This document shows positions 46,701 through 57,300 of a DNA stretch of 64,000 bases, one piece after another. The notes beneath the pieces were generated by a model, which was not told the DNA's origin, searched no databases, and saw nothing but the letters and a program-made list of their open reading frames with translations. The stretch comes from Pachypanchax playfairii (taxonomy: Eukaryota; Chordata; Actinopteri; Cyprinodontiformes; Aplocheilidae): contig SSNP01000005.1 in assembly GCA_006937955.1 (NCBI GenBank), positions 5,368,696 to 5,432,695 of the forward strand, in the 5' to 3' direction. Within the stretch, counting starts at the first letter, position 1. Each line of letters begins with the position of its first letter. The position numbers and the translations under genes are program-made.

Positions 46701-49700
46701 TGTGAGTGCTCATATTCACCTGACTGGGTTTGAGGAAGTTAAGGCTGATGTTTGGGTAGCGTGTGGTTGGATCCAGACTGTACTGACTGAAGTTCTTACT
46801 GACATTTTCCGGCGTTGTCTGGGGCAGCAGTCGGTATATGCTCTCCCTAAAGCAGAGGGTCACAGACAGAAACAGGACAGGCAAAGTCAGACTGAAGCAA
46901 AAACAGACATGATGGCAACCCATTAACAAATGATTAAGATACCACACAACTACCAAGTCACATTCCATTCAGGCCTTTGGAGAGCCTCTTATCCCATTAG
47001 TACAAAGCAAGGTGGGAGTGAAGCTTTAAATCGCATATGGGCACAATTCCTAGTAAAGCACTTAGAGATAAAAGGGTGTGTCTGAAGAGAGAGATTAAGT
47101 ATGTGTGACTGTGGATGTGTGCGTAAATGTGAGTACAAGAACAGAGTCAATCTTTGCATATCAATGTTTCCACATCCTAACCTCTCAGCTAGAACCTCTA
47201 GAGGAGTTTTTCCTTGAGCCCAGCTCTTCACCATCCAGCCCGAGTCCATTGCTGCCAGGAAACCTCGAGCGATGCCGGTGCCCATGGGCCAGAACGGCTG
47301 GAAACAGCAGCCAACACCACCGTCATTTACCAAATAAGGCCACAGCCATCAGCAGAGAACATTAAAAAGATCCAAAATTTAAATTAAAAAGTTCATTATT
47401 TCAACAATATTGTTAAATAATTATTACCTCTAACAAGCTGTCACCCACAAGCGCCACCAGCAGCTTGTGGCCACAGCGCTGCCGCACCATGGCGGCGTTC
47501 TCTGACGCGTACATGCAGGTGAAGTCAAACATGGCTACATCAGGCTGACCGTAATGGTTGATGGCAAAGTCCAGAGTGGGGAGCTGGTGGTTGGTGGAGA
47601 AATCTGCAGCCTCACGTGCATAAGACAACAAGGCAGCCTGGTCCACGTTGGCTCTGGACAGGAGAAGCTCAGTGTCTGCATAGTCCTACAGGAGAAACAG
47701 AACTAAAGTATTATATGTGGATCTAACATCAAAAGGAGACTAAATAACCTGTTTATGGGTGTCGCCAGATGTGGGGCTGAAAGTCTCGCCTGATCAATCA
47801 CACACAACCATCCAGGGGTTTTTAGGCATCAAATAACCGTTTACAATTAAACAGATTAATTTGTACATAGAGCAGCAATGTTCAGAAAGGCTCAAACTGT
47901 CAGAAATCAGGCATTTAATTTGTAAAGTTTTGCAGATGTTAGCCAAAAGCCTTCGTATCCCACACAGCCAAAAGGCCACAATGACTCCCAGTGGAATTCA
48001 CGGACACGTCTGCTAATGATAAAACTCCTGAAACGCTGTTATGGCTTTCGGTTTTTCTGAGCCCCCATCTGACCACTGCACAAAACTTTTTGTAAAAGAT
48101 GTGACAGTTTTATTTCTGGCAGCAAATATAATCTAAAAACAACCCGACATCAGTAGGATAGAAAAGCTCCATAAAATTCTAATTATGTAACTTCAAAAAA
48201 AATATATCACATCTCCACCTGGTTGAACCATTACCTTTTAAACAACTGTTCTACCCCAAATCACTGGCAAAAGAATAAATAGTGATGTTCTCGCTTCTTA
48301 ATATGCTGAACTTTTAAAAAAGCAAGCGTGTTTTCATAGAGGGAGGAAAGAGCTACATTCCTCCATCCTCAAGCTAACAGGTTTCCTTTTGGCTCGGGCA
48401 TTTGTGGTTGAAGTGGGGGGCGGGGCAAAGGGAAGACATGACTTGTGAAATATATATTTATTTATATTCTGGTTGCAGTGTTGCCTTGAACTTTCCTGAG
48501 AGGCTTCCAACCTGTTCCTACTTCTGAAAAGAGCTGTCTACCTGGTTGTAACTGCACATCTAATAAGAGTGAAAACAACTAGAAGATAAATCTAAGACAC
48601 CTTAACACACCTTCACATGAAGACAGGCATTTAAAAAGGTCTTTCCTGTTTCCTGTGGAAAATGCCCAGGGAAAGGAAACTACCGTTCATGGTGAGGACA
48701 CAAACACTCAGTGAGTGCCTGAGCTGGCAGAATGTTCTGAAACACTGTTGGCTCGGTGAGATCATTAGGCTAACGCTGGGCAAAATCACAAAAAGAACGC
48801 AGAGCAAAAATAATAAAAGACAGTCCGAGGATAAGAACACAACATACTAACGCTGATCATTTGTGCATTTTTATAGCTGTTGTGTCTGTAAATTCAACAG
48901 TTGTCCCTCAAACGCACACTGAGCTTTGATCACTCACATGCAGAATGACTCCTTTCTCCAGCAGGCTTTGTTTTTTGGCAGTCATCACAAAGTAATGTGT
49001 GTCATCCTTGTAGTAGACAATATTTTCCAGGTCAATACCTAAAAAAAAAGACGAAAAAAAAGGATGTTGTTACGTATTGAACTCAGTTCTTTTCCTTACT
49101 GATGTAACACCCAGTATTGTCGTCATTTGGGAACAAAAGAAGTAATTAAGGGACTCAGAACACATGATCAAAGCCCCAAGAGCATTGTCAAGTCGGCAAT
49201 AAAATGTGGCTGGCTTGGCAGCGAACGTAAGCACTTTAATGGGGTTTGCTCACAAATGAAAACTGTGATCAAAAAGACTAATTATTTCTTCTATGTACCT
49301 TTATTCTCGGCCTTTATGGCATCTAGAGACCAGCTGTGACTGTACAACTTTATTTTGTTTGGTTTTTTGCTTTATTCAGAGATAAAACTTGGTACGACAA
49401 AAATAACTTTTTATTTGACAAGAACTTTCATTAGTAATAGTTATACATTAGTAATACTTTGAGGTATTATTAATTTAATTTCTAAGAATCCACACCACCT
49501 GCATGAAAACAACCAGTAAGAACCAGAAAAACTCCCTAAACAGGTGTTAATCACAACCACTTCCACAGTTTCCATGGTTACAAGCCTTGATATACCACAC
49601 AGTTTCTTCTACAAGGATTTGGAGGGACAGCTGAAGCACAGCAGAGAGGGATGTGGAAAAACATGCAATGTGAACATCTACTTTCACCAAGTTTGCTCTA

Positions 49701-52091
49701 AAACAAAAAACATTGAAACACAGAGGAAGCGTGACAGACCTGTTGCCTCCCTGAGATCTTGAAAGAACTTCTGATTAAAGATAAAGGCCACGCCACTGAT
49801 CTCCTCAACCTTTGCCTCTGCTGTTGTGTTCCGGTTGATGAAGTTAGCAGTGATTGCGATGGCCAGCTTTCCCCTGAACTCCTTACGCCGAAATCCTGAG
49901 GAAGAAGATGAGATTTTCAGATCAGCAACCAAGGTTCATGGATGTGAACTGTTCCAATGTTAAATTAAAACACTGGGCAGAACGTAAACATGCTAACCAC
50001 AAAACTAGATCCAGTCTCCAACAATATTTGCTTTTACAACATATCGAAACATACTGAATGCATTTAAATGTAACCAGATGTTCTTCATCTGGACAACATA
50101 AACAGCTTTCCAGTTGTTCATTCATGGTTACTGGATATCTCAAGGAGAGCATGAAGCTTGATTTTAAAAATGCAACATTTAGTAATACAGATACAAATCA
50201 GGGTGCTTTTCACTATAAGGGTCACTTTGCTGGTGCAGCAGTGAGAGACGTCCCAGCGCTCATGAAGGAAACAAGCAGCCAATTCAATCATTCTTACCCT
50301 GCTATGAAAGAGAAGCAAATACTCTCTGAAGTTCAGTGAAGCAGCTACGCACTAACAAACTCATTCATACACGAGGCACAGAGTGAGGTCAGCTATTCGT
50401 CTGCAGCTGTATACAAGTGACATCATATTTGAGTGACGTCCATGTGTGCGTAGAAAAAAAAAACATGTCTGTTTGTGTTTTGCCTTGTTTAGTTCAGAAG
50501 GAAAAAACTGAATTACTAATACTTTTTCTCCGGTCTGTGCATGCAAACTTGCCTGGTAGTGTGTTTCTCCTTCCATCTGCTCCAATGATGACATCAAACT
50601 CCAGCTCGCTGACAGGGTGTGTCTTTGGGTGGACCTCAGCCCTCCAGCCTATCCCTGAGAAAGCACAGCGTATGTAATCAGACAGAAATGTATCCACAGA
50701 GCCAAGCTTACAGCATGTGAGATGGTTCTTTAAACTTGAGCTTATCTAACAAAAGTTTAAGTCACTTACTCTCACCCTCTTGATCTTCAAAGGGTTCGAT
50801 AAGAGCCTTAAACTCTACATTGACATGGATCTCGATGCCCAGCAGGAGAGCCACTTTGAGCAGCATCAGCTGAAGCTGACGAATACCTACAAGACAGAAG
50901 ACCAGAGGAAGAATATCTGAAGATCAAATTCTCTCAAATGCAATATAAAAAAAATCTATTCCTGCATATTAATAGTGCTGAAGGATCATCATATACTCAC
51001 TGATATGGTCAATAGCACCAGCACAGAACTTCCCATAGAATTTCTTTGCTCCAAGGCCCCTGAGGTCCTGGATGGTGAAAGGCCAAAGGTGCAACACATT
51101 GTTTCTGGAGAAAGCGTCTCTCTTCTCCAGAAGCACTACTTTGGCCCCTAAAAAAGCCAACTCGATGGCTGTGCGTAAGCCACATGGCCCTGCACCGATG
51201 ATCAGACACTAAACACAAACAGATAAGATGAATTAGCTTTAAAAGAACTGTCACAGTCATGGTTTGATGTATTTAATATATTAAAGTAAATAAGCTTCCT
51301 GTTTCTCTTTTAAAATATTTTAAGCATCCCAGTATTTGGTCTAACTCTTGTTACTCCCAAACAAACGCAGAAAACTATGTTATATATAAAGTCTGCTGCA
51401 TGCTTCATAATTTGTGTCACACACCATATATGGGTACACTGATTGTGTTTTGTTTATACCAACAATCTTTACCAATTATTGGTGTTTTATCAGCTTCCTC
51501 GAGAGGTTTCCTGAGTCCCAGGGGAATATTTGAACTTCTGCTCTTTGCATCTACAGGTGTGGGCTTGTGGGTAAGGGTAATATTAGAAAGAAGGACTGAG
51601 CCCAAGTCCAAATGTTTTCCTAACTGCCTGTGTCGTTGTGTTGTCCTTGCACCGTGGTCTGGCTGGTAAACATGAGCTTCACATTACATGTGTCTTAGAC
51701 ACTGTGGATCACATTTTTCATTCTACTAGCTCTCTCTGGGAACAGGAGCACCCACCAAACCACCTGCTGAAGCTTTAGAGGAATTATCAAGTTTCAAATG
51801 ATGCAGGCTTACCTTTGTGTTGGCACAGGCACGTCCCTTCTTGTACTCCTTCTGGATAGCCCTCTTGTCTAACTTTGCCCAGAGCGCCTTCGCCTTCCAG
51901 TAGTTAAGTTTGGACTTGAGTTTGTGATAGAAGATCCTGTGCTCAGTGGGTTTGAGTTCCAAGTGTTCACACAGCTCATGAAAGGCCTTAAGTGTGCCTT
52001 TACATGTGGTTGCCTGGACAAAGTTGTCAAACAGTGCATGAGATAGGTTCACCCTATCTCCTCCAGTTGCACTGGCACCTCCATCCCCCAT
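16586..52091 (-). CDS. mical3: [F-actin]-monooxygenase MICAL3, complete coding region (42 exons placed)
   Basis: An FAD/NADPH monooxygenase that oxidises actin methionines, so filaments disassemble; it also links Rab8-type GTPases to exocytosis. Exons in coding order: 51813-52091, 51001-51208, 50770-50886, 50553-50654, 49740-49895, 48938-49038, 47428-47685, 47182-47297, 46720-46846, 46470-46563, 45448-45595, 43516-43712, 43311-43429, 43175-43237, 42849-43025, 41765-41848, 41227-41325, 40773-40829, 40529-40642, 40281-40385, 39830-39940, 39458-39559, 38639-38752, 38138-38324, 37461-37555, 37270-37363, 34987-35179, 34570-34829, 34192-34284, 33483-33644, 31739-31813, 30907-31020, 30731-30810, 28625-30650, 28451-28545, 27873-28049, 26315-26365, 25634-25741, 24593-24686, 17927-18026, 16864-16937, 16586-16770. 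Sum 7311 nt, in phase throughout: 2436 aa. MICAL3 rather than MICAL1/2 follows from [32 protein letters not shown] and the giant S/P-rich exon. The start ATG has a strong context (A at -3, G at +4). Longer than the roughly 2000 aa human form, mainly from extra CH-LIM linker exons, some probably alternative. Confidence 0.95.
17416..17436 (+). repeat. homopolymer of 21 G
   Basis: An uninterrupted run of G on the plus strand, C in the mical3 pre-mRNA, inside the intron after exon 40. The exact length is likely unreliable in an assembly. Confidence 0.9.
17616..17641. repeat. (TA)n microsatellite
   Basis: Thirteen TA units within the same mical3 intron as the G homopolymer. Confidence 0.9.
18249..18303. 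repeat. (CA)n microsatellite
   Basis: About 27 uninterrupted CA units in a mical3 intron, the longest dinucleotide array in the window. Confidence 0.95.
20235..20300 (-). CDS. mical3: candidate 66-nt alternative exon of mical3
   Basis: A long pyrimidine tract (20355-20310 as read on the minus strand), then AAG, 66 bases and GTAACA. Phase 1-1, compatible with exons 39 and 40. The translation is basic and cysteine-rich ([15 protein letters not shown], then CSCCSLE). If the donor is ignored, the frame stays open for about 40 more codons, so it could also act as an alternative 3' end. Weaker than the 51-nt exon in the same intron. Confidence 0.3.
22008..22042. repeat. (TG)n microsatellite
   Basis: About 17 TG units in a mical3 intron, between the two candidate cassette exons. 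Confidence 0.95.
22871..22921 (-). CDS. mical3: probable 51-nt alternative exon of mical3 (DYWG exon)
   Basis: Bounded by TTGTAG before and GTATGT after. Phase 1-1, so it fits between exons 39 and 40 and turns GEA-GMGKK into [25 protein letters not shown]. Codon pattern and sites look genuine. It would alter the loop between helices of the bMERB domain and so could change Rab binding. Not counted in the 2436-aa model. Confidence 0.65.
26742..27328 (-). mobile_element. TTAA-flanked MITE, copy 1 (inverted relative to copy 2)
   Basis: About 590 bases bounded by TTAA on both sides with short inverted ends AGAGGCC...GGCCTCT. It matches the reverse complement of 44100-44691 over its whole length, by eye mostly identical. 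There is no transposase frame. TTAA target duplication suggests mobilisation by a piggyBac-type transposase. It lies in the intron between mical3 exons 36 and 37. Confidence 0.8.
27873..28545 (-). CDS. mical3: mical3 exons 35-36: [17 protein letters not shown] exon and charged helix exon
   Basis: Exon 35 (28451-28545) encodes [20 protein letters not shown], rich in possible phospho-serines. Exon 36 (27873-28049) encodes [20 protein letters not shown] followed by a Lys/Glu/Arg-rich single helix ([19 protein letters not shown]). Exon 36 is phase 0-0 and could be skipped. Confidence 0.85.
28625..30650 (-). CDS. mical3: mical3 exon 34: giant disordered Ser/Pro-rich exon
   Basis: A single 2026-nt exon encoding 675 residues (about 1468-2142). 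It is rich in SP and PxxP motifs near its start, has a likely conserved helix in the middle ([20 protein letters not shown]), then another charged helix ([20 protein letters not shown]), and ends in lysine-rich runs ([21 protein letters not shown]). It has no folded domain that I recognise. It is probably a phosphorylated scaffold between the LIM and bMERB domains. Confidence 0.92.
30731..31813 (-). CDS. mical3: mical3 exons 31-33: short acidic exons
   Basis: Exons 31739-31813 ([20 protein letters not shown]), 30907-31020 ([20 protein letters not shown]) and 30731-30810 ([20 protein letters not shown]). The first two are phase 1-1, the third 1-0. All have clean GT/AG sites and join in frame. 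These are low-complexity, presumably disordered segments; alternative use is possible. Confidence 0.75.
31673..31708. repeat. (TA)n microsatellite with T run
   Basis: Interrupted TA array followed by a T homopolymer, about 40 bases downstream (in the transcript) of the donor of mical3 exon 31. Confidence 0.85.
33483..37363 (-). CDS. mical3: mical3 exons 26-30: post-LIM linker with acidic tract
   Basis: Exon 26 is A/P-rich. Exon 27 has [20 protein letters not shown] and [17 protein letters not shown]. Exon 28 has [21 protein letters not shown] and ends in a long Glu/Asp run built from repeated DEEE units. Exon 29 has [17 protein letters not shown]. Exon 30 (33483-33644) has [16 protein letters not shown]. 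The acidic run makes this a Glu-rich region, as in MICAL3 of other vertebrates. Confidence 0.88.
37021..37030. other. assembly gap (10 N)
   Basis: Ten N bases in the intron after mical3 exon 26. The left flank and the right flank both read poly-A followed by GAAAGAAGGAAT, so the gap probably separates two copies of one sequence rather than missing DNA. Confidence 0.95.
37461..38752 (-). CDS. mical3: mical3 exons 23-25: [10 protein letters not shown] exon and LIM domain
   Basis: Exon 23 (38639-38752) encodes [21 protein letters not shown], a MICAL-family stretch. Exons 24-25 encode the LIM zinc-finger pair at residues about 1033-1095: CFFC...[10 protein letters not shown], then [18 protein letters not shown]. 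The zinc ligands (C/H) are all present. Confidence 0.94.
39458..41848 (-). CDS. mical3: mical3 exons 16-22: seven phase 0-0 linker exons, including a duplicated pair
   Basis: Seven consecutive exons (84, 99, 57, 114, 105, 111 and 102 nt), each a whole number of codons with phase 0 at both ends, between the CH and LIM domains. Exons 19 and 21 both carry an IQERAE-type helix ([15 protein letters not shown] and [15 protein letters not shown]). Exons 20 and 22 both carry PKKKPSxFFxEQWxLxR. The order is therefore A1-B1-A2-B2, a tandem duplication of an exon pair. Exon 16 encodes [18 protein letters not shown] and exon 18 an acidic [13 protein letters not shown] know no domain name for these. Any subset can be skipped without a frameshift, so alternative splicing is likely. 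Confidence 0.85.
41443..41469. repeat. (TG)n plus G run
   Basis: Nine TG units followed by nine G, in the mical3 intron between exons 16 and 17. Confidence 0.9.
42849..43429 (-). CDS. mical3: mical3 exons 13-15: post-CH linker with bipartite basic signal
   Basis: Encodes [11 protein letters not shown], then a basic region ([26 protein letters not shown]) that looks like a bipartite nuclear localisation signal, and then [18 protein letters not shown]. These are well conserved MICAL3 stretches. Exons 14 (63 nt) and 15 (177 nt) are phase 0-0. Confidence 0.92.
43516..45595 (-). CDS. mical3: mical3 exons 11-12: calponin homology domain
   Basis: Residues about 520-628. Hallmarks are [31 protein letters not shown] and [16 protein letters not shown] (the last spans the junction), then [20 protein letters not shown]. 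This is a single CH domain as in all MICALs, which by itself binds actin weakly. A MITE lies in the intron between these two exons. Confidence 0.95.
44100..44691 (+). mobile_element. TTAA-flanked MITE, copy 2
   Basis: About 590 bases with TTAA at both ends and inverted ends AGAGGCC...GGACCTCT. Same element as 26742-27328 in the opposite orientation. It lies in the intron between mical3 exons 11 and 12 and is non-coding. Confidence 0.8.
46103..46132 (-). CDS. mical3: candidate 30-nt alternative microexon of mical3
   Basis: A 30-base segment preceded by a T-rich tract and CAG and followed by GTAACA. It fits phase 1-1 between exons 10 and 11: inserted there it adds ten residues, [10 protein letters not shown], and keeps the next codon (GAA, E) unchanged. 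It would lengthen the linker between the monooxygenase and CH domains. It is not counted in the 2436-aa model. Seen: the sites and the phase. Inferred: that it is used. Confidence 0.5.
46470..52091 (-). CDS. mical3: mical3 exons 1-10: FAD monooxygenase domain
   Basis: Residues about 1-519. The N-terminal helix region ([17 protein letters not shown]) is followed by the Rossmann FAD motif GAGPCG at residues 98-103, the [10 protein letters not shown] loop, the DG motif ([11 protein letters not shown], about 226-229) and the GD motif ([17 protein letters not shown], about 402-403). All three flavoprotein motifs are intact, so the enzyme should be active. Intron 4 (50552 down to 49896) starts with GC, not GT. 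Confidence 0.95.
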
Positions 52092-52223
52092 TGTCCAGAC
52101 TCAGGAAAGGCTGTGAGGGCCCTTCACCCTACCCTAAGGCAGGGGACTTTGGGTCCAGCCCCAGCCCAGTAAGACCCTCTCTCTGGTGGAGGGCTTTAAC
52201 TTCCAGCCTCAAGCATTTTCATC
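52092..52223 (-). promoter_or_regulatory. mical3: mical3 5' leader within the first coding exon, with possible uORF
   Basis: A pyrimidine-poor but usable acceptor (TTTGATAG) ends at 52224, so the first coding exon probably extends to 52223 and an untranslated exon lies further upstream. If so, a short upstream frame starts at 52222 and stops at 52196 (ATGAAAATGCTTG..., eight residues), before the main ATG at 52091. Inferred from sequence only. Confidence 0.4.
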
Positions 52224-54350
52224 CTATCAAATAAAACAGAACAATAAATTACAAATAAATGTGTTGGACAGATAAGCTAACTTACAACATAACAGATTTT
52301 AATTAGGTCAATACTGCGAGATCCAACTTGCTATACCAACAACATGGAAGTTCAAGTATCCCTGGTCAATGACTTCTTTTATCTTTTTGGGCCCTTTTCA
52401 TAAATGTGGCCCCAACCTTGTCTAAGCATTCACATGCATTACAGCTGGTCGCTTCATCCCCAAACACCATAAAACAATAAACACGTCCACATATTTAAGA
52501 TAACAATCTGGCACTGGAAGGTCATTTTTTTAAATTCACAAGGGACTTATGATTTTCTCCTTAAAATCTTCCCCTCGTGCTCTTTCTTCATGCTATGACA
52601 TGCAGCCGTTAATTCATATGTTTTCAACTTTTCATTGCTCATGGGGACGAGATCATTCCTGTTCTCTGGCACGTGTAGTGGTGCGGATACAAATGGAATG
52701 CCATGCGGGTCTCCTGTCTAACTCTTGAGCCTGTTTGACAGATACAGCCCCTTAACAGCCTGTAAACGTCAATTCTAATCAACATAACAGTCAGTACAAA
52801 GGGCAAAAATAATAAAGAGTAGGGAAAAAATGAAAGAGAGATGAAAAAGGAAGAAATGGTTGCTTGGGTGCGACCCAAGTAGCAGCTCAGCTTTGCATTG
52901 ACTCCCCAAGGCAAGGAGAGAAAAAGAAAAAGGAGTGGGGGCAAATATAAAAACTTGTCTGACTTGTTTGAAATTCAGAATGGCTCAATTATTATGATCT
53001 TTTCTCCAGCAACTATGTAAGATTCATAATGAAGATGGACAAAGAATCGCTGCCCATGAAACAAAATGTTTAGCAAAAAACCCAACTTTGAATATTTTGA
53101 CACTTATAGAAAAAACATTTGTTCTTTCTTACAAAATACAGCTAATGAGACTTTTTCTCATTTGATTGTGAAGAAAATTTCAAACAGAAGTTGGAAAAAA
53201 ATGTGTTTGATCTTCGCAAAGTATACAAAACTGAAGGGATCGAGGAAAAATACACGAGGGCTGCTTCCAAATTCAAAAGAAAAGTAAGAACATCTGCTAA
53301 CTTTGAGGCTTCAGTGATGTCTTACATTTCAAACTTGATATACATTATATACTGGATTAGGTATTCAGCATTGAATGCGCTGATTTTACATGGAATCTAG
53401 ATTTTTATGTCGTTTTCAGTGAAAAAAACTGTTGTTTACATTCACATTTTTATAATTAGGATTCAAAACATCATATAGCAGACTCATAACTAAAGAGCCC
53501 ACCAAAAAAGTGAATACAATCTTTAAAATGTTCCTTTTTTCACACTGTGAAATTTCAAGGATGTTGTACTAGTCCATGAACACTAATGTAGTCCCGTTCT
53601 CAGCTGAGAGTCGTGATGAAAGAAAGCCACGTACGAAGGTCAGACGGCCTCCTTTTCACACTCTGCCAACTTTCACTCCAGTGAAAACAGCAAACCCAGA
53701 GTTTCTACTCTGCCACAGACCATCAGGATCAGGACTGAAGGCTACCGAGCCAGAACACACTGAAATGGACCCTGTACTGTGGATAATAACCCAAATTATA
53801 CCCTCTGTGGATAAAAATGCATATACAGTAATTAACAAGGATTTTGGACAATAACTATGTATAAATCTGCATCATTTTGCATACATTATGAAGAAAAATG
53901 ACTTTGGTAAAAAAACAGATTTCGCAAAACATTAATAGATGATATTTGTTGTTGTTTATGGAGCACCAAGCATGGATAAATGTTTGTTAAACATTTATTA
54001 CATTTATTTATATAAAGGCAACTTTAAACGTCTCTCTTTAATCTAAAAGCTTTAATCTGGTTGACACAAATGTTTAAACATATTTCCAGTTAATCAAGAC
54101 ACATGAAAAGCAGCTCAGACTCTTTTCTTGTTGTGACCGCATGTTTCAATTAGATGATGACAACATAACACAGAAGATCTACATCACCAAGTCTTATTGT
54201 TTTCTTAAAAAAAAATCCAAATGGATCCGTTTGACTGAACAGTAAAAAGAAGGAAACCCGTCCAGATTTATCCTCTGGATGAGCTGCAGGATTTCACACA
54301 TCCATAGTATTCACTCAGGAATTACATACACGCATGCCAACTCTCCCCCC

Positions 54351-54368
54351 CACACACACACACACACA
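54351..54368. repeat. short (CA)n
   Basis: Nine CA units after a C run, in non-coding DNA. Confidence 0.85.
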
Positions 54369-57300
54369 AACAAAAGCATGTCTTTAGTTTTTGTTGCATT
54401 ACGTCACCCAACTGATCTATAAATAAATGCAGAGATTTCACCACTACTAGCAACAGCAGAGCTTTTAAGCAATAAGCAACACAAATCAGATGTTCCATGT
54501 CTTTTAGTCTAGATAAACATTTATGTCCATGTATATTTAAGTCTCCATGTTGCTGTTGTGTTGTTTCTAATCCTGTCTTTTGTGTTTTCCATCTAAAATA
54601 AACAAGAACTTTATTTTGTACACAGAAAAAAACATGATGAAATCCAGCAGACTTATTTGAGCTAAGTAAAATAAATAAATAAATGAACTCTAAGTGTGAG
54701 AGAGACAGTTATTCAGAACTATCAGATGACTCTGGTGTTGCTGCTGCAGGAACAGCGTGTAAATTCTTCGCCTTCCATGGAGGCGCTGAATAACTGGGAT
54801 GACGGGAAACGTGTATCTGTGTCAGAGCCTTAAAAAAACTTTGGCCTCCATCAGACTCCAGCTCAGGAATAACAGATCAGAGTACAGATCTGGGTAATAA
54901 CCCAAACCTTCTCTGCTGTCCATAGGGCCATTACTCATCAATCGGATGAGCAGGATGACGTTCAAGACAGCGTGATCTCAGTTCCCAAAACAAAACGAGT
55001 AGAGTGGCTCTAAAAAGCTTTAAAAATCACAGGATTTCAACATTTCATTGCTTTTATTGTGCCAAGCTGGCATGATATCTCCTTTGGCGTTGGTCCCTGT
55101 GGTTAATGATCTCCCAAACTTATCACCTGTACGCATCACGATAACAGCTGAGAATGGCTGCATTACAGTAGCACCACAACACTCATTACTGAGCAATGTA
55201 GCAAAAGGTGTGGTCCCTTCTTGAATTGCCTGAAGGCTTATTTTTAAAAAATTCAAATAAGTCCAACTTCTAAATGACTTAAACGTGCTGCAAAAACAAA
55301 ATGATGAAAGTCTGAGAGCAAATCCAAACCTGGAGGAGTCCCAGAAGCCCCTCCCACTACAGATGTTGCTCCACATTTTCTGCCACAGACAAACACATCA
55401 GCACACTTAAAGATGTTCATATATTTTGCCACTTATTTATTTTTTTTTTGTAATATAAAAAAAAAACATAAATATGTTCCATTTACAGCTCTTCAGACTT
55501 TCAGGTGGATCTTCACTCCAAATAAAAACATGTTATATCAGCTCACACAGCTGGAGTCGATACAGAGAGCTACTTCAGCCGGCGTGGACTCAACATGACT
55601 CCTGACTCATCTAATGATTTCAGCTCAAAGGGTCAGTAATATCTTGTCTTAACATCATGTGGAAAAATAGACCAACACTAATATAGATGATGCTCTCATG
55701 AATATTCTGTTTAATGCTGATGGAGTGGAGACATTTGTGTCCCATCACAAAGCAAACAAAGCCTCGGCTTTCACAGGGAACACAAACATTTGTTGAAATA
55801 AAACGGGATTCTGGCAGAGTGCGTCTTCCAAACCATCTGGCCCCTGAATCACTTCTCCTTCTGACGGTCAAGTTGCAGCTGAGCACTTTCGTCTGAGTTT
55901 CTACAGCTGAGGCAGGTTTTCATCGGCTTCAGAAGCTCAACAACCTCCGAGTCTTCAGTCCTACAAATCTCATGCCGTCTTCTCCTGAACATGGAAAATA
56001 CTGACGTATTATTTCTCACTGAACTGGAAAAACATCAGATTCGTCTGTTCTGTCACTTCCTGCGACTCGGCGAACCAAGACCTGCAGCATCCTGTGCAAT
56101 GTGTTCCTTTTTACATGCTACCAGAAGATGATCAAAACCCCCAAAATTCTGCTTTTATAAAAAAAATAAACACTTAATGATATTAAAAATGTTTCCTCAA
56201 TGTTTTCTGTACGCTAGAATAACAAGAGTGGAACTATCTTTTTCACTATGTTACAAGCTTTAACTAACAAAAGGAAGTTGACTTTCCTGCTGCTTTATTT
56301 GCTACTAAAATAAATGATTCATCTCTCACAAAATGAAGAAGAATATTGGTTGGAGGACATGCTAAGCTCCAACTGATCTTCTTAAAATACCTCATCTAAA
56401 AGAACATAAATGCAGAAAGATTCCAAGATCAATACGGGTTCATGTCCGCTCATGTGCTGCCAAGACAATCCTCCAATCCTGCCCAAAAGAAACAGGTCTG
56501 AACTGATCGCAAGCCCAGAATGTCTTTAAATCTAATGAAGCTTTTAGCATGACCAGGAAATTCACATGAACCGACTTCAGAAAGGCCCGAAGAAGAAGAA
56601 AACCTGCAGATGACACAAAGTCTAAAAAAAATCTATATAAGTCAAAGTTTAACAGGAGTTTGGAAACTGACTAACTTCTTTTGAACACAGTTACAGCTTC
56701 CTGTCAGAGCTTGTAGCAGCTATTTAACTTAAAAAACCTTTTAAATTTCCAATTTTCCCACCTTTGTGCCTGTCATACAAGAGTGGAGCAGACACCACCG
56801 TTACACTGCCAGAAATACAATCAACAACCTAACGGCAGGCGAACAATGCGAAACTCTGACTGAATCTTTACTGTTTTTTAACATTTGAATATCTGTGCTG
56901 TTCATTTGTATATTTCACACATGGGAAGGAGGCTTATATTTAGTTTTGTGTGTAGTCTCATCCATCTTTCACAGCGAACCAGAAGGTGTAACGTGAGATC
57001 AGACGGCAACAAACAGTCAACACAGACAAGTCTCCAGGGATTAGTCATGACCGATGTGGAATGGAAGCAAACAGAGGAGAAGTGACGGCGAAAGCCAGAA
57101 AGGATGGGAGGAGATGGTTCTTCAGAGACTAAACTGGATCAGTCTAACATGTGACTGTGGGTTAGCCTCTGAAAGGTCAAACAGGACTCTGTGTGCTTCT
57201 GTGTTCTTCATGAAAAACTAGGAATAAACCGTGAATAAAAAAGCCTCACCGCGACATTAACAACTAAACATGGAGGCCTCACATGTCAGCAGCACATTGA

